A stretch of DNA of 64,000 nt, from the NCBI RefSeq assembly GCF_000516985.1, contig NW_006917105.1, positions 1-64,000 on the forward strand, in the 5' to 3' direction. Below, one piece after another: positions 24,172 through 35,780 of the stretch; the first letter of the stretch is position 1; each line of letters starts with the position of its first letter. The notes below the pieces were generated by a model. That model had not been told where the DNA came from. It did no database searches and worked only from the letters and a program-made list of their open reading frames with translations. Made by a program: the position numbers and the translations under genes. Source of the stretch: Pestalotiopsis fici W106-1. Its lineage: Eukaryota > Ascomycota > Sordariomycetes > Amphisphaeriales > Sporocadaceae.

Positions 24172-27100
24172 TGCAAAGTTTGATCTCTCGAGCTCGCGAG
24201 AAGTGAATGGGACTTTCGGGTCTAGGCAAATCACACACAATGGCTGATCAATACAAGGACTGGTTTGGCCGAGTGTGCGAGAAATATCGAAGGAAATGTC
24301 GCTGGATTTGAGATGATGGAACCTGAGACAGTTGTTGCGAGGTAGGTCTGATTATAAAAGAATCAGAGTGGTCGCTTACAATTTTTCCAGACGCAAAGTA
24401 CATAATTTCCACTTCGCCTGCACATGATCTTGGAGAACAATATCATTCATTTGGACCTTGTATTGCATGGGGCAAATCTGACAGCTACCATGCCGGTCCA
24501 GGGTGCTGGGTAAATAGAGGTTGATACGAAAAATCACCCAGCGCTCATTGGTGCGCATTGGTCCTTTTGTTGGAGCATGGCTACGTCTTTGCTGTCAGAC
24601 ATTGCAGTGTCAAAAAGCTGGAGGTTTTGGAAGGAAATGGTTCGAGCGGTTGGACGAGCATGGTGCTCGAAAGTCCAGGGTCTCGTGCGGGGAGGCGTGG
24701 AGGAAATGCGGAGATACCCCAGCAAGAGAGAATCCCCTCACAAAAGGTGTGCTCATTACCAGCTTGCGGCATGTGTATTTAGCCTAAATGCTGTAATCCC
24801 TGTACGTGCCTTAATAATGACCGACTCGGCGATCCAATCTTGCAGGTAGTCGAATATTTGAACATGCTGCATCAGGTAGGAGTTGTAGGGCTTTGGAAAA
24901 CTGGCGGCTGGTCGAATCATTGCTGCGAATTTGCGAATATTAATTGGCGGTGATGATGGCAAAACACCCAAGGCGTCACGATATGGCTTGAAAATGTGCA
25001 CATGAAAGTATAAGGCCAATGCAACTTGGGAGACTCGAGAGTTTTCAAATGTCCCGAGTCAGGAACTTGGTTTTGTTTGAGAAAGAGCTGAATTTACTGC
25101 ATACTGTTCCGTTCGCATATGTTTTCTACACAAGCCGAATGAATAGTCCCCATCATCAAAACCACGATCAGACCTCGGCATGGGGCACCAGGATGCTAAA
25201 TCCATTACACTCATTCACTTTGAATGTTCGTCTTTGCATTTTGGAGGCAATTTAGCACTGTAATGTTTATTGACTTGGCAGGTACATATGTACCTACATT
25301 ACGTTAGAGCCCTACCAGAGCAGGCTGTTACCTAAATAGGTACGAAGGCCTCAAAAAGTCCAACCTCCCACGACTTTAGTTATCAGCAAGACATAAAGCT
25401 CAAATTTGATTTCGCCCTTGAAAATGACCCCCTTTTGCATATCGCCTCATTAAACATCTCTTTCTTTTTTCCCCCAAAAAATATTCAAGTGCGCTCACGC
25501 GCACAATGTGCTTTCCCGATGAGTAGTATGTTCTGCGATAGCATGTTGTTTATCTCTTGAGGCAATACCTGTTCGGCCTAGGCTATTTAGGTAGCTAGGC
25601 TATGATTTGTCTGTGTAGATGGTAATCTTCTTGTTTTATCGCAGTAAAACGTTTTCCAGGCCACAGGTGAGAAAACAATATTTAGCATTAGGCGGCGAGT
25701 TGTAAGTAGTAACCGATATAACAAGATGCCACAAGTAAGACAACCATGCCCGTACCAGAAAACCCTTTTGCTTGAAACAGGCATGACGGCCTTCGCGATA
25801 TAAACAATTGTTTTTATTAACAGAAAGCTTTCAGCTTTGCCGTTGGTACCAATGTAGGTATTATTATTTTTCCGCTTACGACTGGTAAATCAGGACTCGG
25901 GAGTGGGGCAAAGGTGAGCTTCTCTCAGCTAACCCACAGTGAAAGCACCCTTGGCGACGACCGTCTACTGTTGTTTCCTTTCCCGCCCTGAGCTCCACCC
26001 CTAGCCTGTAAACGCGCGCCTGCAGCATTTCAAGACCGCCGTACCCCTACATATGCTTATTTTGGGGTTCCCCTCGAGTGGGAGCCAATCCGAGCCTGCG
26101 CTGTACATCGCAGCCGCCGGGTCGGCGAAGAGACAGCAGTGCTGGCGCTTGTCTCATCGCTTCCGCAATCAGATCAGGATGAGGCGGACTGACGGTTGCT
26201 AGGCAAATATTGACAGTTACTTGAGTCTACATTGCTGTGCGCGTGTGTTGATCCAGCTCTATTAAATGTGGTGCCTTGAGGTTATGCACTGGTGGTCTTG
26301 TCTTGCGCCTCCGCTACATACCCCTCCAACCAGGCAATTTACAGATTGGTTGTCGACCGAACACTCAATCAAGTACAGTACATGAACTGGCTGTCAAATG
26401 CAGGTACCACAGATTGCTTGCAGCAGCTCCCATCCCAAGCACTCTTTTGTTGCTACGCTCGCCAGGCACACTGGTTGAGATGCGCCAGCCAAACATCGAC
26501 GCCATTGAAAGCTAGACGCAATCATAGACTGCCATCTTTGCCAAAATTGCATACTGTCCAGGTGGGGGAGAAGGCGCCTTGGTACTGCTTTTATCGATCA
26601 AGTAGCAGTTCCTAACGTGCATTGCGAGATTAAGGAGATTTTCCCTATTCTCGCGGCTGCAACCTGAGTATAATGGCGGCTAGTAGCACAAATCCCTCCT
26701 CTATTTTTGTACGGCGCATGTATTTGGTATTCATCATATGTGCTCCAGCTTGGCGTCCTGGATTTACGGGGGGAGCTCCATCTCATATATGTTAGCCGCC
26801 CTCGCACGTCAGATCCCCCCCGTCTAGCCGCCCAAACTCCAGACAGACGCCCTCTCGAGACGCTCCAGCCAATGTCAATAGGCCTTTTCCTGTCTATCCG
26901 CTCTTTCAGATACGCACCCCGGGTTTCAGGAATTCCACCTGCATCTTGCAATCAGTCTGCCGCTCTGCATTTATCTTCCACCAGCATGGGAGTTGTGTTT
27001 CAGATCTATGGACTCAGGTCTCGCATCACAACCTCGAGCCAACTGCCGCAGGTTCTCGTTCGCCCTCAATGAGTGGACTCGGTTTTATAAAGGGTCGCGC

Positions 27101-27431
27101 CCTGATCGTGGCTCATCGTTTCTGGCCTCATCATCTAGACCTCCTTCGCTATAGCAAGAATCAATCAATTTCCTTCTTCGTCTGTTTCCTCTGTCTGGCC
27201 CTATTTCCTTGTCTCCCATTCGTTTCTCCTCCGTTCGTTTGACACGAGGGACCTGGAGCTCTCATCTCGCCTATCAGTAAAGAAATACCGGGGGACTACT
27301 ATCATCACCAAATACGAAATTCTTGGGCGCGAGCATTTTTCTAGTTTTAATCGTCATTCACCAATCAGTCTCATAGAATCCTTGATTCGTTTCAATTTTC
27401 TGCATAGACCATCTTTTCATTATCGGACGCC
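24172..27431. other. Long 3.3 kb spacer with promoter of the Myb-like gene
   Basis: The largest gene-free stretch outside the AT-rich block. Frames of 60-120 codons occur on both strands (24521-25019, 26276-27242) without motifs. A 16-bp palindrome AGGTACATATGTACCT sits at 25280-25295. Towards the right, TTATAAAGG at 27085-27093 is a TATA candidate and 27165-27240 is a pyrimidine-rich tract typical of fungal core promoters, followed by a probable 5' UTR of about 200 bp. A non-coding or lowly expressed transcript in 24.3-26.6 kb cannot be excluded. Confidence 0.5.
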
Positions 27432-28527
27432 ATGCCAAAACACACGCGCGCGTCCAGCTCGGTCCACCAGCACCAGCACCATCAGCAACAGCAACAGCAA
27501 CATCCTCAGGTATATGCGAATGCCATGAATATGCCTGCGTCACTAGCACCGTCTCAGCAAGTCGATATCGGATACAATAGTCGTCCACATCTCCCTCTCA
27601 ACACGGCGTTTTATCCGACCATGGCATCTTCCTCGGCTGCTCCGCCATCGATGCAACCTCAGTACGAGCAATACTCTGCTGCAGTAGTTCCAGCTCCCAT
27701 TCCGCACCGCGCTTCATCTGGGGCTTGGTCACCGCAAGATGACCAAAACCTGCTGTCGGCCAGACAGCAAGGATTAAACTGGAACCAGATTCGAAGCACT
27801 TACTTTCCAAACAAGACGCCCAATGCGTGCCGTAAAAGACACGAGCGCTTGATGGAAAGAAAGGGCGCCGACGACTGGGATGTGCGCAAGTTCGAAAAGA
27901 TCGCCAAGGAGTATATGAGCATGCGCAAAGAGATATGGCAGCCACTCGCCCACAAAGTCGGAGAGAAATGGAATGTCGTCGAGGCCAGGGTGAGTCGAAC
28001 CTGAGATAAAACAGGTATCTATAGCCAGGCGCTGACAACCGTCTCATTCTTAGTGTATGAATAGCGGTCTCAAAAATATTCAGAATGCAGCCCGCGCAGG
28101 TGCTCGGCGGGAGCGCGCCGAGTCTGGCCAGTCTTTCCATGGGTATGACGACGACAGCGGCATCTCGGGCATTGGTCTGACTCCAGTAGATGACCTCGAT
28201 GCTTCTTATAGCAGTCCCGAGACGGGGCACTCGAGCTCCCACTCTGTAGGCAGCTCCTTTCACAACGGCTACAACCACATGCACCTGAACGATCAGGCGT
28301 ACGGTCACGCATATCCCGCCAGCACGGGCGGAATGTCATCATCTGATTACGGCTCTTCTGTATCCTCAACGGCGGCTCAAGGGTACGGCCCAATGTCCAC
28401 TCATTCTCATCACTCACAGGGTGGCTCTCCTTATCTGCCTCATGGGCAACGACTCCCTAGTGTGGATATGGGCATCGAGGCAATCATTAATCGACCACAG
28501 CATAGAGGCGCTCCTTCTGGCATGTGA
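27432..28527 (+). CDS. Myb/SANT-like DNA-binding protein
   Basis: Model: 27432-27989, 64-bp intron (GTGAGT...TTAG), 28054-28527; 343 aa. The N-terminus has His/Gln runs (residues about 10-30). Residues about 96-140 form a Myb/SANT-like helix set: GAWSPQDDQNLL, then GLNWNQIRSTYFPNKT and CRKRHERLMERK, with Trp residues at the usual positions. A second less clear unit follows (DVRKFEKIAKEYMSMRKEIW...KWNVVEARC). The C-terminal half is Ser/Gly/His/Tyr-rich and probably disordered. Likely a nuclear regulator of developmental type, but I cannot assign a named orthologue. The intron falls at the end of the second unit. A long CT-rich leader precedes the ATG. Confidence 0.85.
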
Positions 28528-29639
28528 TGATCGCACATGACCATTTTCCTACATTTTTACTCTCGTAATGCTTCCCGCCTCCACGAGATTTTGACTCTTG
28601 GTTTCGGTATGGATGCGCACATGGCATCGACGTTGGCGTTTGGCGAAAATAGGGCACGATTTCAGGCACTTCTTTTTTTTTTTTTTTCCGGTCGGACGGT
28701 GTGCATATGGAGTATTTGGCGTTACATTATACAGGAGGTCAAACTGGAGTCGATTCAGCGGGAAATGATGATAATGATAGCAGCCGGGAGATCAAGGGGA
28801 TATGCAACAGGCGCGATCCCGTGTCAATTCCGAGGTTGCCCATCTGCAGCTTCTTAATCAAGTCATGTATACTTCAATGTTTAAAAGACGTGTTCCAGTT
28901 GTGGGCCATATCATATTACACGCTCTGTTACAAGCTACCAGGTATCCAATATAATTGCGGGAGCCAAGTATAGTATTGCACGCAGCATAATAGGTGCCGA
29001 TTAATATTCAGGAGACTATTTTTCTCCACTGCTCGGAACTTTACTAGCCCGGCTATGGTCGGCAGTTCGGATGTCGGTGTCCGGCGGTCAGGGATTTGTC
29101 ATGACGGGGCAACTCCGTCTCCAATGCCGGGACACTTTCGCCGAGTCAAGTTTGTGCATGATCAACGCATACTATGCTTTCTCTAAAGCTACTGATTTGG
29201 GTTAAGTGCATGTTATTATTCTCTCCGGCAGTTATGAACCAATATCATGAGTATGTAGACCTGGCAAGCAAGAAAGAAGCACGTGGCGGCTTGCATGTAC
29301 AGAAGACGACTCCTCGTTGATTTGACCCCACATGGTAGGCCACCAGAACCGTACTGTGATATGTACTACTTACCATCTAGCTATCGTACCCACTTGCTTG
29401 CAAATACGACTTATGCTTCCGAGACCTGCAGCAAGGGCTTGCTTACAAATCAGCAGTTTCCAGAGTTTCAGCTGCAACTCACCCTTGACGTGGCCACGTT
29501 CAGATAAAGAGGGTAGAAGTCAAGGTCAAGTAGTCTCGAGTATTCTCTTCCGCAGACTCATGACAGCATACCTCAACACGACTCTAACCGCTGTATAATT
29601 TGGCCACCACATTTTTTGAGCGCCATAGATATCGTCACC
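28528..29639. other. Intergenic, no gene recognised
   Basis: Includes a T-run at 28672-28687 in the 3' flank of the Myb-like gene. Short frames at 28537-28973 and 29283-29711 show no family features. Confidence 0.55.
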
Positions 29640-30379
29640 ATGGCACCTTTCGGCAAAATCTACTCGTATCCAGGCAACTGGCGAGTTCAACGGGCAAGTA
29701 CCCTTGTTCACAGAACCAAGACTTCAACCCAGAAATGACCAAAGCGTACTGACTATCTAGTATTCAGGCACAAGTCGCTGCTGCTCTCAATGGCCTTGAC
29801 GTTCCACTGGCTGATGATTTTGCCATGGGAAAAACCAACCGTACACCCGAATTCTTGGCCAAATTCCCTCTGGGAAAGGTTCCTGCTCTTGAATGTGCCG
29901 ACGGGTTCTGCGTTGCTGAGGCAGCAGCCATCTGTTCCTACCTGGCTGGCAGCGGACCTGCCGCGCAACAGCTTCTGGGAGCAGACGTCCAAACACAAGC
30001 GCGTATTACCGAATGGTCATTCTTTTCAGAGAACGAGCTGGCCGCCAATATCATGCCTCCTGCTGTCATGTGCTTCCTGAAACTGGTGCCATACGATGAG
30101 AAGCGGTATGAAATGCATGTGGCAAACCTCACACGTGCTCTGAAGAAGATCGAGGTCTCGGTGCAGGGCGGCAAGAAGTACCTTGTCGGATCCCAGCTGA
30201 CACTGGCCGATATTATGGTTGCTGGACCCTTGTTTGCTTCGATGGCTTTCCTATACGATAGTGAAATGAAGAAGGAGCTTCCAGAAACTACGCGATACTT
30301 GCAAAGTCTATCAGAATTGGAGGAATTCAAATCAGTCTTTGGCGAACTGAAGTCGATTGAAACACGGATCAGACAATGA
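29640..30379 (+). CDS. GST-domain protein, eEF1B-gamma-like
   Basis: Model: 29640-29693, intron 29694-29767, 29768-30379; 221 aa. The N-terminal thioredoxin-like part (KIYSYPGNWR, TNRTPEFLAKFPLGKVPALE, then DGFCVAEAAAI) and the all-helical part with KYLVGSQLTLADI are those of the GST module of translation elongation factor eEF1B-gamma. The conserved C-terminal EF1G domain is absent: the gene stops after about 220 residues, so it is a free-standing GST-like enzyme or binding protein rather than the complete factor. The intron starts GCAAGT and ends TTCAG. Only this GC-AG choice keeps frame and matches the family spacing (NWR plus twelve residues to LNG), because GTACCC four bases on would shift or shorten it. 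Cytosolic by inference. Confidence 0.88.
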
Positions 30380-30683
30380 GCGTTGATCAGAACATGGGCA
30401 AAGTGAGTAGAAGTATCTGGCTCATCAATGAGGGGAATCTGCAAGTATTTCACATTAATTGAATAACGACTTGTTTGATTCCGGAATCTTTTGTGCCACT
30501 TTGAACCCTATAGGGCTTATGTATATTAGCTTGACGAATGAACTCGAGTGATTTGATTTCTGAAATTGTGATTCCGATAATGCGCCGGGGCGGGAGAGTG
30601 GTATCATGTTTGCGTATAGTTACATGAGAATACAAATACATGGTTGGTACGTATCCCCAAGGCTGAAAGCTCATGGCTCAAGT
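30380..30683. other. Convergent 3' spacer, nothing recognised
   Basis: About 300 bp between the stop codons of the GST-like gene (+) and COX10 (-). It is AT-richer than the flanking genes, as expected for two 3' UTRs. Confidence 0.6.
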
Positions 30684-32213
30684 CTAGCTGCCTATGCGAA
30701 GCTCTTTGGGCTTGGGGATTGTCTCGGTAATCTCCTCATCCTCCCATTCATCCTCGTCTTCATCATCCTCGACCAGAGGCTCACCAAAAACAGCCCTCCA
30801 CACCCGGCTCCACATGCCCTTCTTCTGGACAAGGGCAAACACCATGACGACTGGCAAATGCCAAACACTCGCCCAAAAGAGACCTCTGGCACTGCCTTGG
30901 TAACCTTCGTGTTTCCAGAATCGCACAGCCTCACGTGTGAGCCATACATTTATAGGCAAACTGGTGACTGCAAAACTCCACTCGGTAACTCCTACAGCAC
31001 AGAGACCAAAGCAAATTGGGAAGAACGCAAGGCTGTACCTCAAAGCTACTCGTCCGTTGCGTGCAGGATTGATCCAAGCGAGCATCTTGTGCCCCGCAAT
31101 TTTGTATTCCTCTCGAATGGACCAGGACAGCGCCATGAAGTGTGGAAACTGCCAGGCAAAAAGAAGGCCTGCCAACAGCCAGCCTCCAATTGCATCACGT
31201 GTGAGGAGTAGCTCTTCAAAACCTCCAGTGTCTGTTGCGGCCTCTCCTGCAGCCGCCGCCCAACCCATGAGGGGCGGGATTCCTCCTACAATAGCACCAA
31301 CCCATGTGTTCAACCAGTGAAGACGTTTCATCGGTGTATATACGCCGGCATAAAGAACAACATTGGTCGCGCCGAGAGCGGCAACCGTCGGGTTGACGCC
31401 GAAGTAGAGTGCACCGACTCCTGTTGCCGCGGCCAGTATGGCAAAGACAACAGCCTTTCGCTGTGTGAGCAGACCTCGAACCAGTGGTCTGTTGCGAGTT
31501 CTTGACATCTTGGCATCCGTATCGGGCTCGTACAGCATGTTGAGGGCGTTTGCCGAAGCCGAGCATAAAGCCGTTCCTGTGGTGAGGAAGGCGAGCGTCA
31601 GAGGTGACAAGGATGGCGCATCGACGCCAATGGTCGGCGAAAGAAAGTCGGGCACTGGATATAGCGCATAGGAAGACATTGATGTAAGAACAACAAGCAT
31701 CGATAGTCGCGGCTTCGAAAGCGAGAGGTAGAGAGCGAATTGCCGTCGAAATGACTTGGCTGAGTGGTTGGCAGCCGATGTCGTCAAGGCCGACGAGGCA
31801 TCTTCGGCGGGAAGAGAGTTGCCTGGGGTATTTCCTGCTGCTTCTGCTGCTGCGAGTGCGGCTTTTCGTTTCGCGGCTTGTCGTCGTCGGTGCGGGAGGT
31901 CTTGATTAGGATGGGGTGTTGTTGGTGATGACGTCGGGGCCTCATCATGACTTCGTGGCGCTGCCGTTGATGCTGCATATCTACCAGATCGAATATTCTT
32001 TGCCAATGGCAATGCGCTGTTTGCGAAGAAATAGCCCAGTCTTAGGCGGCGAGGCCGCGGAGCAATGGCATTCTGTGGTGCGAAGCTTTGGGCAAAGGTT
32101 CGTGAAGAAGCTGCCGTTGGTACCCTGGATCGAGATAGCTGCAAGCTACATTGCCAGCAAACACTATCAGCGGCGCCCGGGCGAAGAAGGGTTCTTGGTG
32201 GCCGTATATTCAT
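30684..32213 (-). CDS. COX10: Protoheme IX farnesyltransferase (COX10)
   Basis: Intronless, 509 aa. Inner-membrane enzyme that adds farnesyl to heme B to make heme O, needed for cytochrome c oxidase. The first 80 or so residues are Arg/Ser/Ala-rich and poor in acid, a mitochondrial targeting sequence, followed by a low-complexity Ala/Pro/Ser region. The UbiA-type polyprenyl-diphosphate site NMLYEPDTDAKMSRTRNRPL is at residues 225-244, and the second conserved loop with YTPMKRLHWLNT follows. Multiple hydrophobic segments fill 170-470. The C-terminus ends in a long acidic run (EDDEDEDEWEDEE). Length agrees with other filamentous fungi. Confidence 0.96.
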   Translation of the reverse strand: MNIRPPRTLLRPGAADSVCWQCSLQLSRSRVPTAASSRTFAQSFAPQNAIAPRPRRLRLGYFFANSALPLAKNIRSGRYAASTAAPRSHDEAPTSSPTTPHPNQDLPHRRRQAAKRKAALAAAEAAGNTPGNSLPAEDASSALTTSAANHSAKSFRRQFALYLSLSKPRLSMLVVLTSMSSYALYPVPDFLSPTIGVDAPSLSPLTLAFLTTGTALCSASANALNMLYEPDTDAKMSRTRNRPLVRGLLTQRKAVVFAILAAATGVGALYFGVNPTVAALGATNVVLYAGVYTPMKRLHWLNTWVGAIVGGIPPLMGWAAAAGEAATDTGGFEELLLTRDAIGGWLLAGLLFAWQFPHFMALSWSIREEYKIAGHKMLAWINPARNGRVALRYSLAFFPICFGLCAVGVTEWSFAVTSLPINVWLTREAVRFWKHEGYQGSARGLFWASVWHLPVVMVFALVQKKGMWSRVWRAVFGEPLVEDDEDEDEWEDEEITETIPKPKELRIGS

Positions 32214-33771
32214 CTCGAGTAAAGACCATGGCCCATTGCTCGTGCAAACAGGTCAATTGCCTCAAAGTGCACCGTGAGGCTTCTGCTTTTGCGCCTCGAA
32301 ATGTCGCCTTGGATCGATGCGCAGCTTCAAGGATTTGACAGATCCCGGGGTGTGCGAATATTCCGAGCCGTGCTTTGTTCCAGGGAGCCCCAGCCCAGCC
32401 TAGCCTGCTGCCCATTTGGTGCCCGGTCCAGTCCAGTACTGCTAACATCCACAATCCTCCAGGTATCTAGGGGCTGTAAGAAAGCTTGTAGGACAACCCT
32501 AGTGCTATTTTTTGGGGGCGATTTGGGGGTGTTGGAGTACACACTTCAGTGTGTCTACCGTCAAAATGTAATTACCTACATGTAGGTACCTACCCACCTA
32601 CCAGTACTGGATCGATAGAACAGAATTTTGGATACGTTATTTGAAATGATCATGGAGAATTCTTCCCCCGATTGTGCGTAGTATACTTGGTGATATATCA
32701 CCAAGTAACTATGCAGGGAGCACCAGAAAGCAAGCCACATCCAAGCAGAATCATCTAGACAGTACGTTAAATTATTGTCACTCTTTCAGATCACGCAATA
32801 AAAAGAGGAAGAAGTTCCCAAGCCTGTTCAAAGACTGTGTCAAATTCCATAAGCGACTTTCAAGTAGAGCGAAATAAATCGCAGCAGCCCTCAAAAGTAC
32901 CTGCCTGCCCAGAACCCGCCCAGACACCACAAAGATGGAGCCAGAACACAAGCCACATAACAACCTACAATGCTTGACTAAATGTATGATAAGGAATGCA
33001 TCAAGCAATTCAGATTTTGGTTAACCTCACCGTGCGATTCCTAATCAGAATAATAACATAACACTAAGTACCCTCTCCATGTAGCTCGGAGTATGAGGTA
33101 TCAATTGATTGCGGTATTGATCACATGTCATCGTCGTGATTCCTTGCCCATGAATATTGGTAGTGAGACACCAAGAACTCACCAGTCAAAGTACAATGTT
33201 TCACAAAGGTGAGTGACTGCCTGTCAATTGCTGTCTATTCAAATTGGAGGTCGGTCACCAAAGGACATCATCTTCTTTCAAGCATACGTTGGGCTTCTTT
33301 TTTTCCCCCCAACCGAGATGACTTGGGATTCAGGATGTATGTAGTATTATTGAAATAAATACCTACCAAGGCTTTCCATTGGCGACGTCATATTTGGGGA
33401 TGTCGACTCTTTGAGAAGTAGGTATCTATGCATCTCGGTAGGCAGCTGAAGGTCTTAGGCCGTCACTTCCTTGTACCTAGGTATCTACTAGTAGGTACGC
33501 AGTGTGACAATACATCAAGTCCAACGCCGGCCCCAGCAAACAACACCCAAGGCGGTCTGTCTGACCTTGACCACAGCAGGCTCTCAGGCATTTGGAGTTT
33601 GGCCTCGTGTATGCGATTCCACCACCACGGTCCAGGATCCATTCTCTACCACGGTTGATTACCTGTATAAAAGCATACTACTTGGGTCAAAAAGATCACA
33701 ATCTAGCGATTTCACCCAAGGTGATTTACTTTGCATGGTCCAGCACTCAGCATCCTGTATTGTTCGCTGTC
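32214..33771. promoter_or_regulatory. Divergent promoter region of COX10 and BCS1-like gene
   Basis: Spacer of 1.56 kb between two divergent starts. TATAAAAG at 33666-33673, 99 bp upstream of the BCS1-like ATG, is a good TATA box. A perfect 16-bp palindrome TACCTACATGTAGGTA lies at 32573-32588, followed by further TACCTA units to 32602, and another group is at 33472-33499. Small frames (32674-33008) look spurious. Confidence 0.55.
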
Positions 33772-35442
33772 ATGGCCCAACCTACTCGATCAATAGCATC
33801 ATTTCCATACCTGGGCGGGGCAGGCTCGCTTCGTCGACTATTCGAACAAACCACTCCAGGATTCAACACACTGCAGTCGTTCTTTTCAAAATGGTTGAAA
33901 TTGGATATAACAACATTGGCCATGGCGCTGACTGTCTTTGGCGCCATCAGCACAGGAAGCCAGCACCTCAAAGGTCTGGCCTATGAGGTGTACAACTGGA
34001 TCGTCAGGTTCTTTACCGCGTCTGTGTCGATTCCCGGTAGCGACCGCCTGAATCGTGAGGTCTTGAACTGGATTGGGGCCAAGGTGCTCGTACGGCAGCA
34101 GACTCGCATTTTGACTGCAAGTTCCGAGCCTATTCAGAATGACGCCTGGGAATTTAGAAGAGCGGCCATTCGAAGGATTGACTACCACCAAGAGAAACGG
34201 CTGCCCATACAATATCTTCCTACATTTGGCATCACCTGGTTCTTCCATGATCACAAAATCTTCCTTGTTCGTCGCATAGCGGATCCAAGGTCTGCTATGC
34301 GCAGCTTCCACATGTCGGCCGACTCTGCTGATCAGTATGTTGTGCCTCCAGCCGGCCACGAGCCGCTGGTCGTCATGTGCCTAGGCAGGTCTGTCCAACC
34401 CATCAAAAGGTTTCTCAACACATGTCGTGACTTTGCCGACAAGCAACGTGAGGCTTTCGTCACAGTCCACGCGTCAAGAAATCTTTTCCACCGAGAAGGT
34501 TGGGATACGACAATACTACGACCGATTCGGCCTCTCGAGACTGTTCATATGGACAAAAAGACTAAAGATGAGCTCGTCCTCGACATTGACAACTATCTTA
34601 AGCCAGCCACTAGACGCTTCTACACAAACCGTGGCATTCCTTATCGCCGAGGCTATCTGCTCCATGGCCCCCCAGGGACTGGCAAGACTTCACTATCAAT
34701 CGCGCTTGCCGGACGCTTTGGCCTTGATCTATTCATGATCAATATTCCAACTGTGAGCCAGGACATTGACTTGGACAGGCTATTCACATCCCTGCCACCA
34801 CAATGTATTGTCCTTCTCGAAGACATCGATGCTGTTGGAATAAAACGTACCCGAGAGCTTCCCGATATTCCCTTGGAAGTCAAGGATCCCAAGGAGATTC
34901 GAAAGGTCGGCGGGCAGCTACGCCCTGGCCGTGTCACTCTGTCTGGTCTGTTGAATGTTTTGGATGGCGTGACGAGCCAGGAAGGGCGGATTGTTTTGAT
35001 GACCTCCAACTTTGCGGATGCACTCGACGACGCTTTGGTCCGGCCTGGGCGGATTGACAAAATAATCTTCATGGGCAACATCAGCAAAGATGCCGCGGAG
35101 GAGATGTTTCTGCGCTTTTATGCCCCCGAACCCAATGATGAGCCCAACATGGCAGAACCTTGTGCCAAGATCAGCAGCGAACAGCTCCAAACATTGGCAA
35201 TCGAATTCAAGTCGCAAGTACCCGCCGATACGTTGACGCCAGCACAGCTGCAGGGGTTTCTATTGAATCACAGGCACCACCCTGAAACCGCTGTTTCCAT
35301 GTTCCAGTCATGGATCATGGACGAAACAGCTCTCATGGACAACACACGAGAGATAGAGACCGGAGGTGACAAGCTCAAAGCATCCACAACAGGTGATGAC
35401 ATTGGGGCACCTGAGAAAGCTTGTCATCCCGTAGGAGGCTAG
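33772..35442 (+). CDS. BCS1-like AAA ATPase
   Basis: Intronless from the chosen ATG, 556 aa. An N-terminal hydrophobic segment (about residues 46-62) is followed by a BCS1-N domain (about 80-260) and an AAA domain: Walker A GPPGTGKTS at 299-307, Walker B IVLLEDID at 346-353, and downstream MTSNFADALDDALVRPGRID carrying sensor 1 and the arginine finger. This is the layout of Bcs1, the inner-membrane translocase for the Rieske protein of complex III. Filamentous fungi have many divergent paralogues, though, and this one, with extra residues between Walker B and the next block and a long tail, is more likely such a paralogue than the orthologue. The frame is open upstream to 33592, but 33772 suits the TATA box. 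Confidence 0.9.
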   Translation: MAQPTRSIASFPYLGGAGSLRRLFEQTTPGFNTLQSFFSKWLKLDITTLAMALTVFGAISTGSQHLKGLAYEVYNWIVRFFTASVSIPGSDRLNREVLNWIGAKVLVRQQTRILTASSEPIQNDAWEFRRAAIRRIDYHQEKRLPIQYLPTFGITWFFHDHKIFLVRRIADPRSAMRSFHMSADSADQYVVPPAGHEPLVVMCLGRSVQPIKRFLNTCRDFADKQREAFVTVHASRNLFHREGWDTTILRPIRPLETVHMDKKTKDELVLDIDNYLKPATRRFYTNRGIPYRRGYLLHGPPGTGKTSLSIALAGRFGLDLFMINIPTVSQDIDLDRLFTSLPPQCIVLLEDIDAVGIKRTRELPDIPLEVKDPKEIRKVGGQLRPGRVTLSGLLNVLDGVTSQEGRIVLMTSNFADALDDALVRPGRIDKIIFMGNISKDAAEEMFLRFYAPEPNDEPNMAEPCAKISSEQLQTLAIEFKSQVPADTLTPAQLQGFLLNHRHHPETAVSMFQSWIMDETALMDNTREIETGGDKLKASTTGDDIGAPEKACHPVGG

Positions 35443-35780
35443 GATCAAGAGGAGCCCGGAGTCAATTGGTGCAATGATATCGGTATCCTCGATGCATAGG
35501 CTGTCTAATGGGTTACAGATCAAGTCAGTACACCAAAACTTACACCATACCGTATTACTTGCTATACAGAAACATGGGAGTGAACCTGAGACTTTCGAGG
35601 TTCATCTGTTAGCACCAAGAGAGACGTGGCTGACAGACATACCTCTTCGGTGGTTATGAAATGCTGGAATACTCGGATAATATGACTTCTCAAGCAAGCA
35701 CTAGTTGCATTGCTCGTCCACCTGGGTATTATCAATGCCTAGGCGTTCAACTAGCAAAGTATCTAATAGATTACGTACTA
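35443..35780. other. Convergent 3' spacer, nothing recognised
   Basis: Between the stops of the BCS1-like (+) and Ntm1-like (-) genes; no motif seen. Confidence 0.6.

Noticed and set aside
24521..25019. Several 60-90 codon frames on both strands upstream of the sugar porter
   Set aside because: Stop-poor stretch; no motif and no exon structure.
27598..28308. 236-codon minus-strand frame
   Set aside because: Lies entirely antisense to the Myb-like gene, whose plus-strand frame has a recognisable domain and a good intron.
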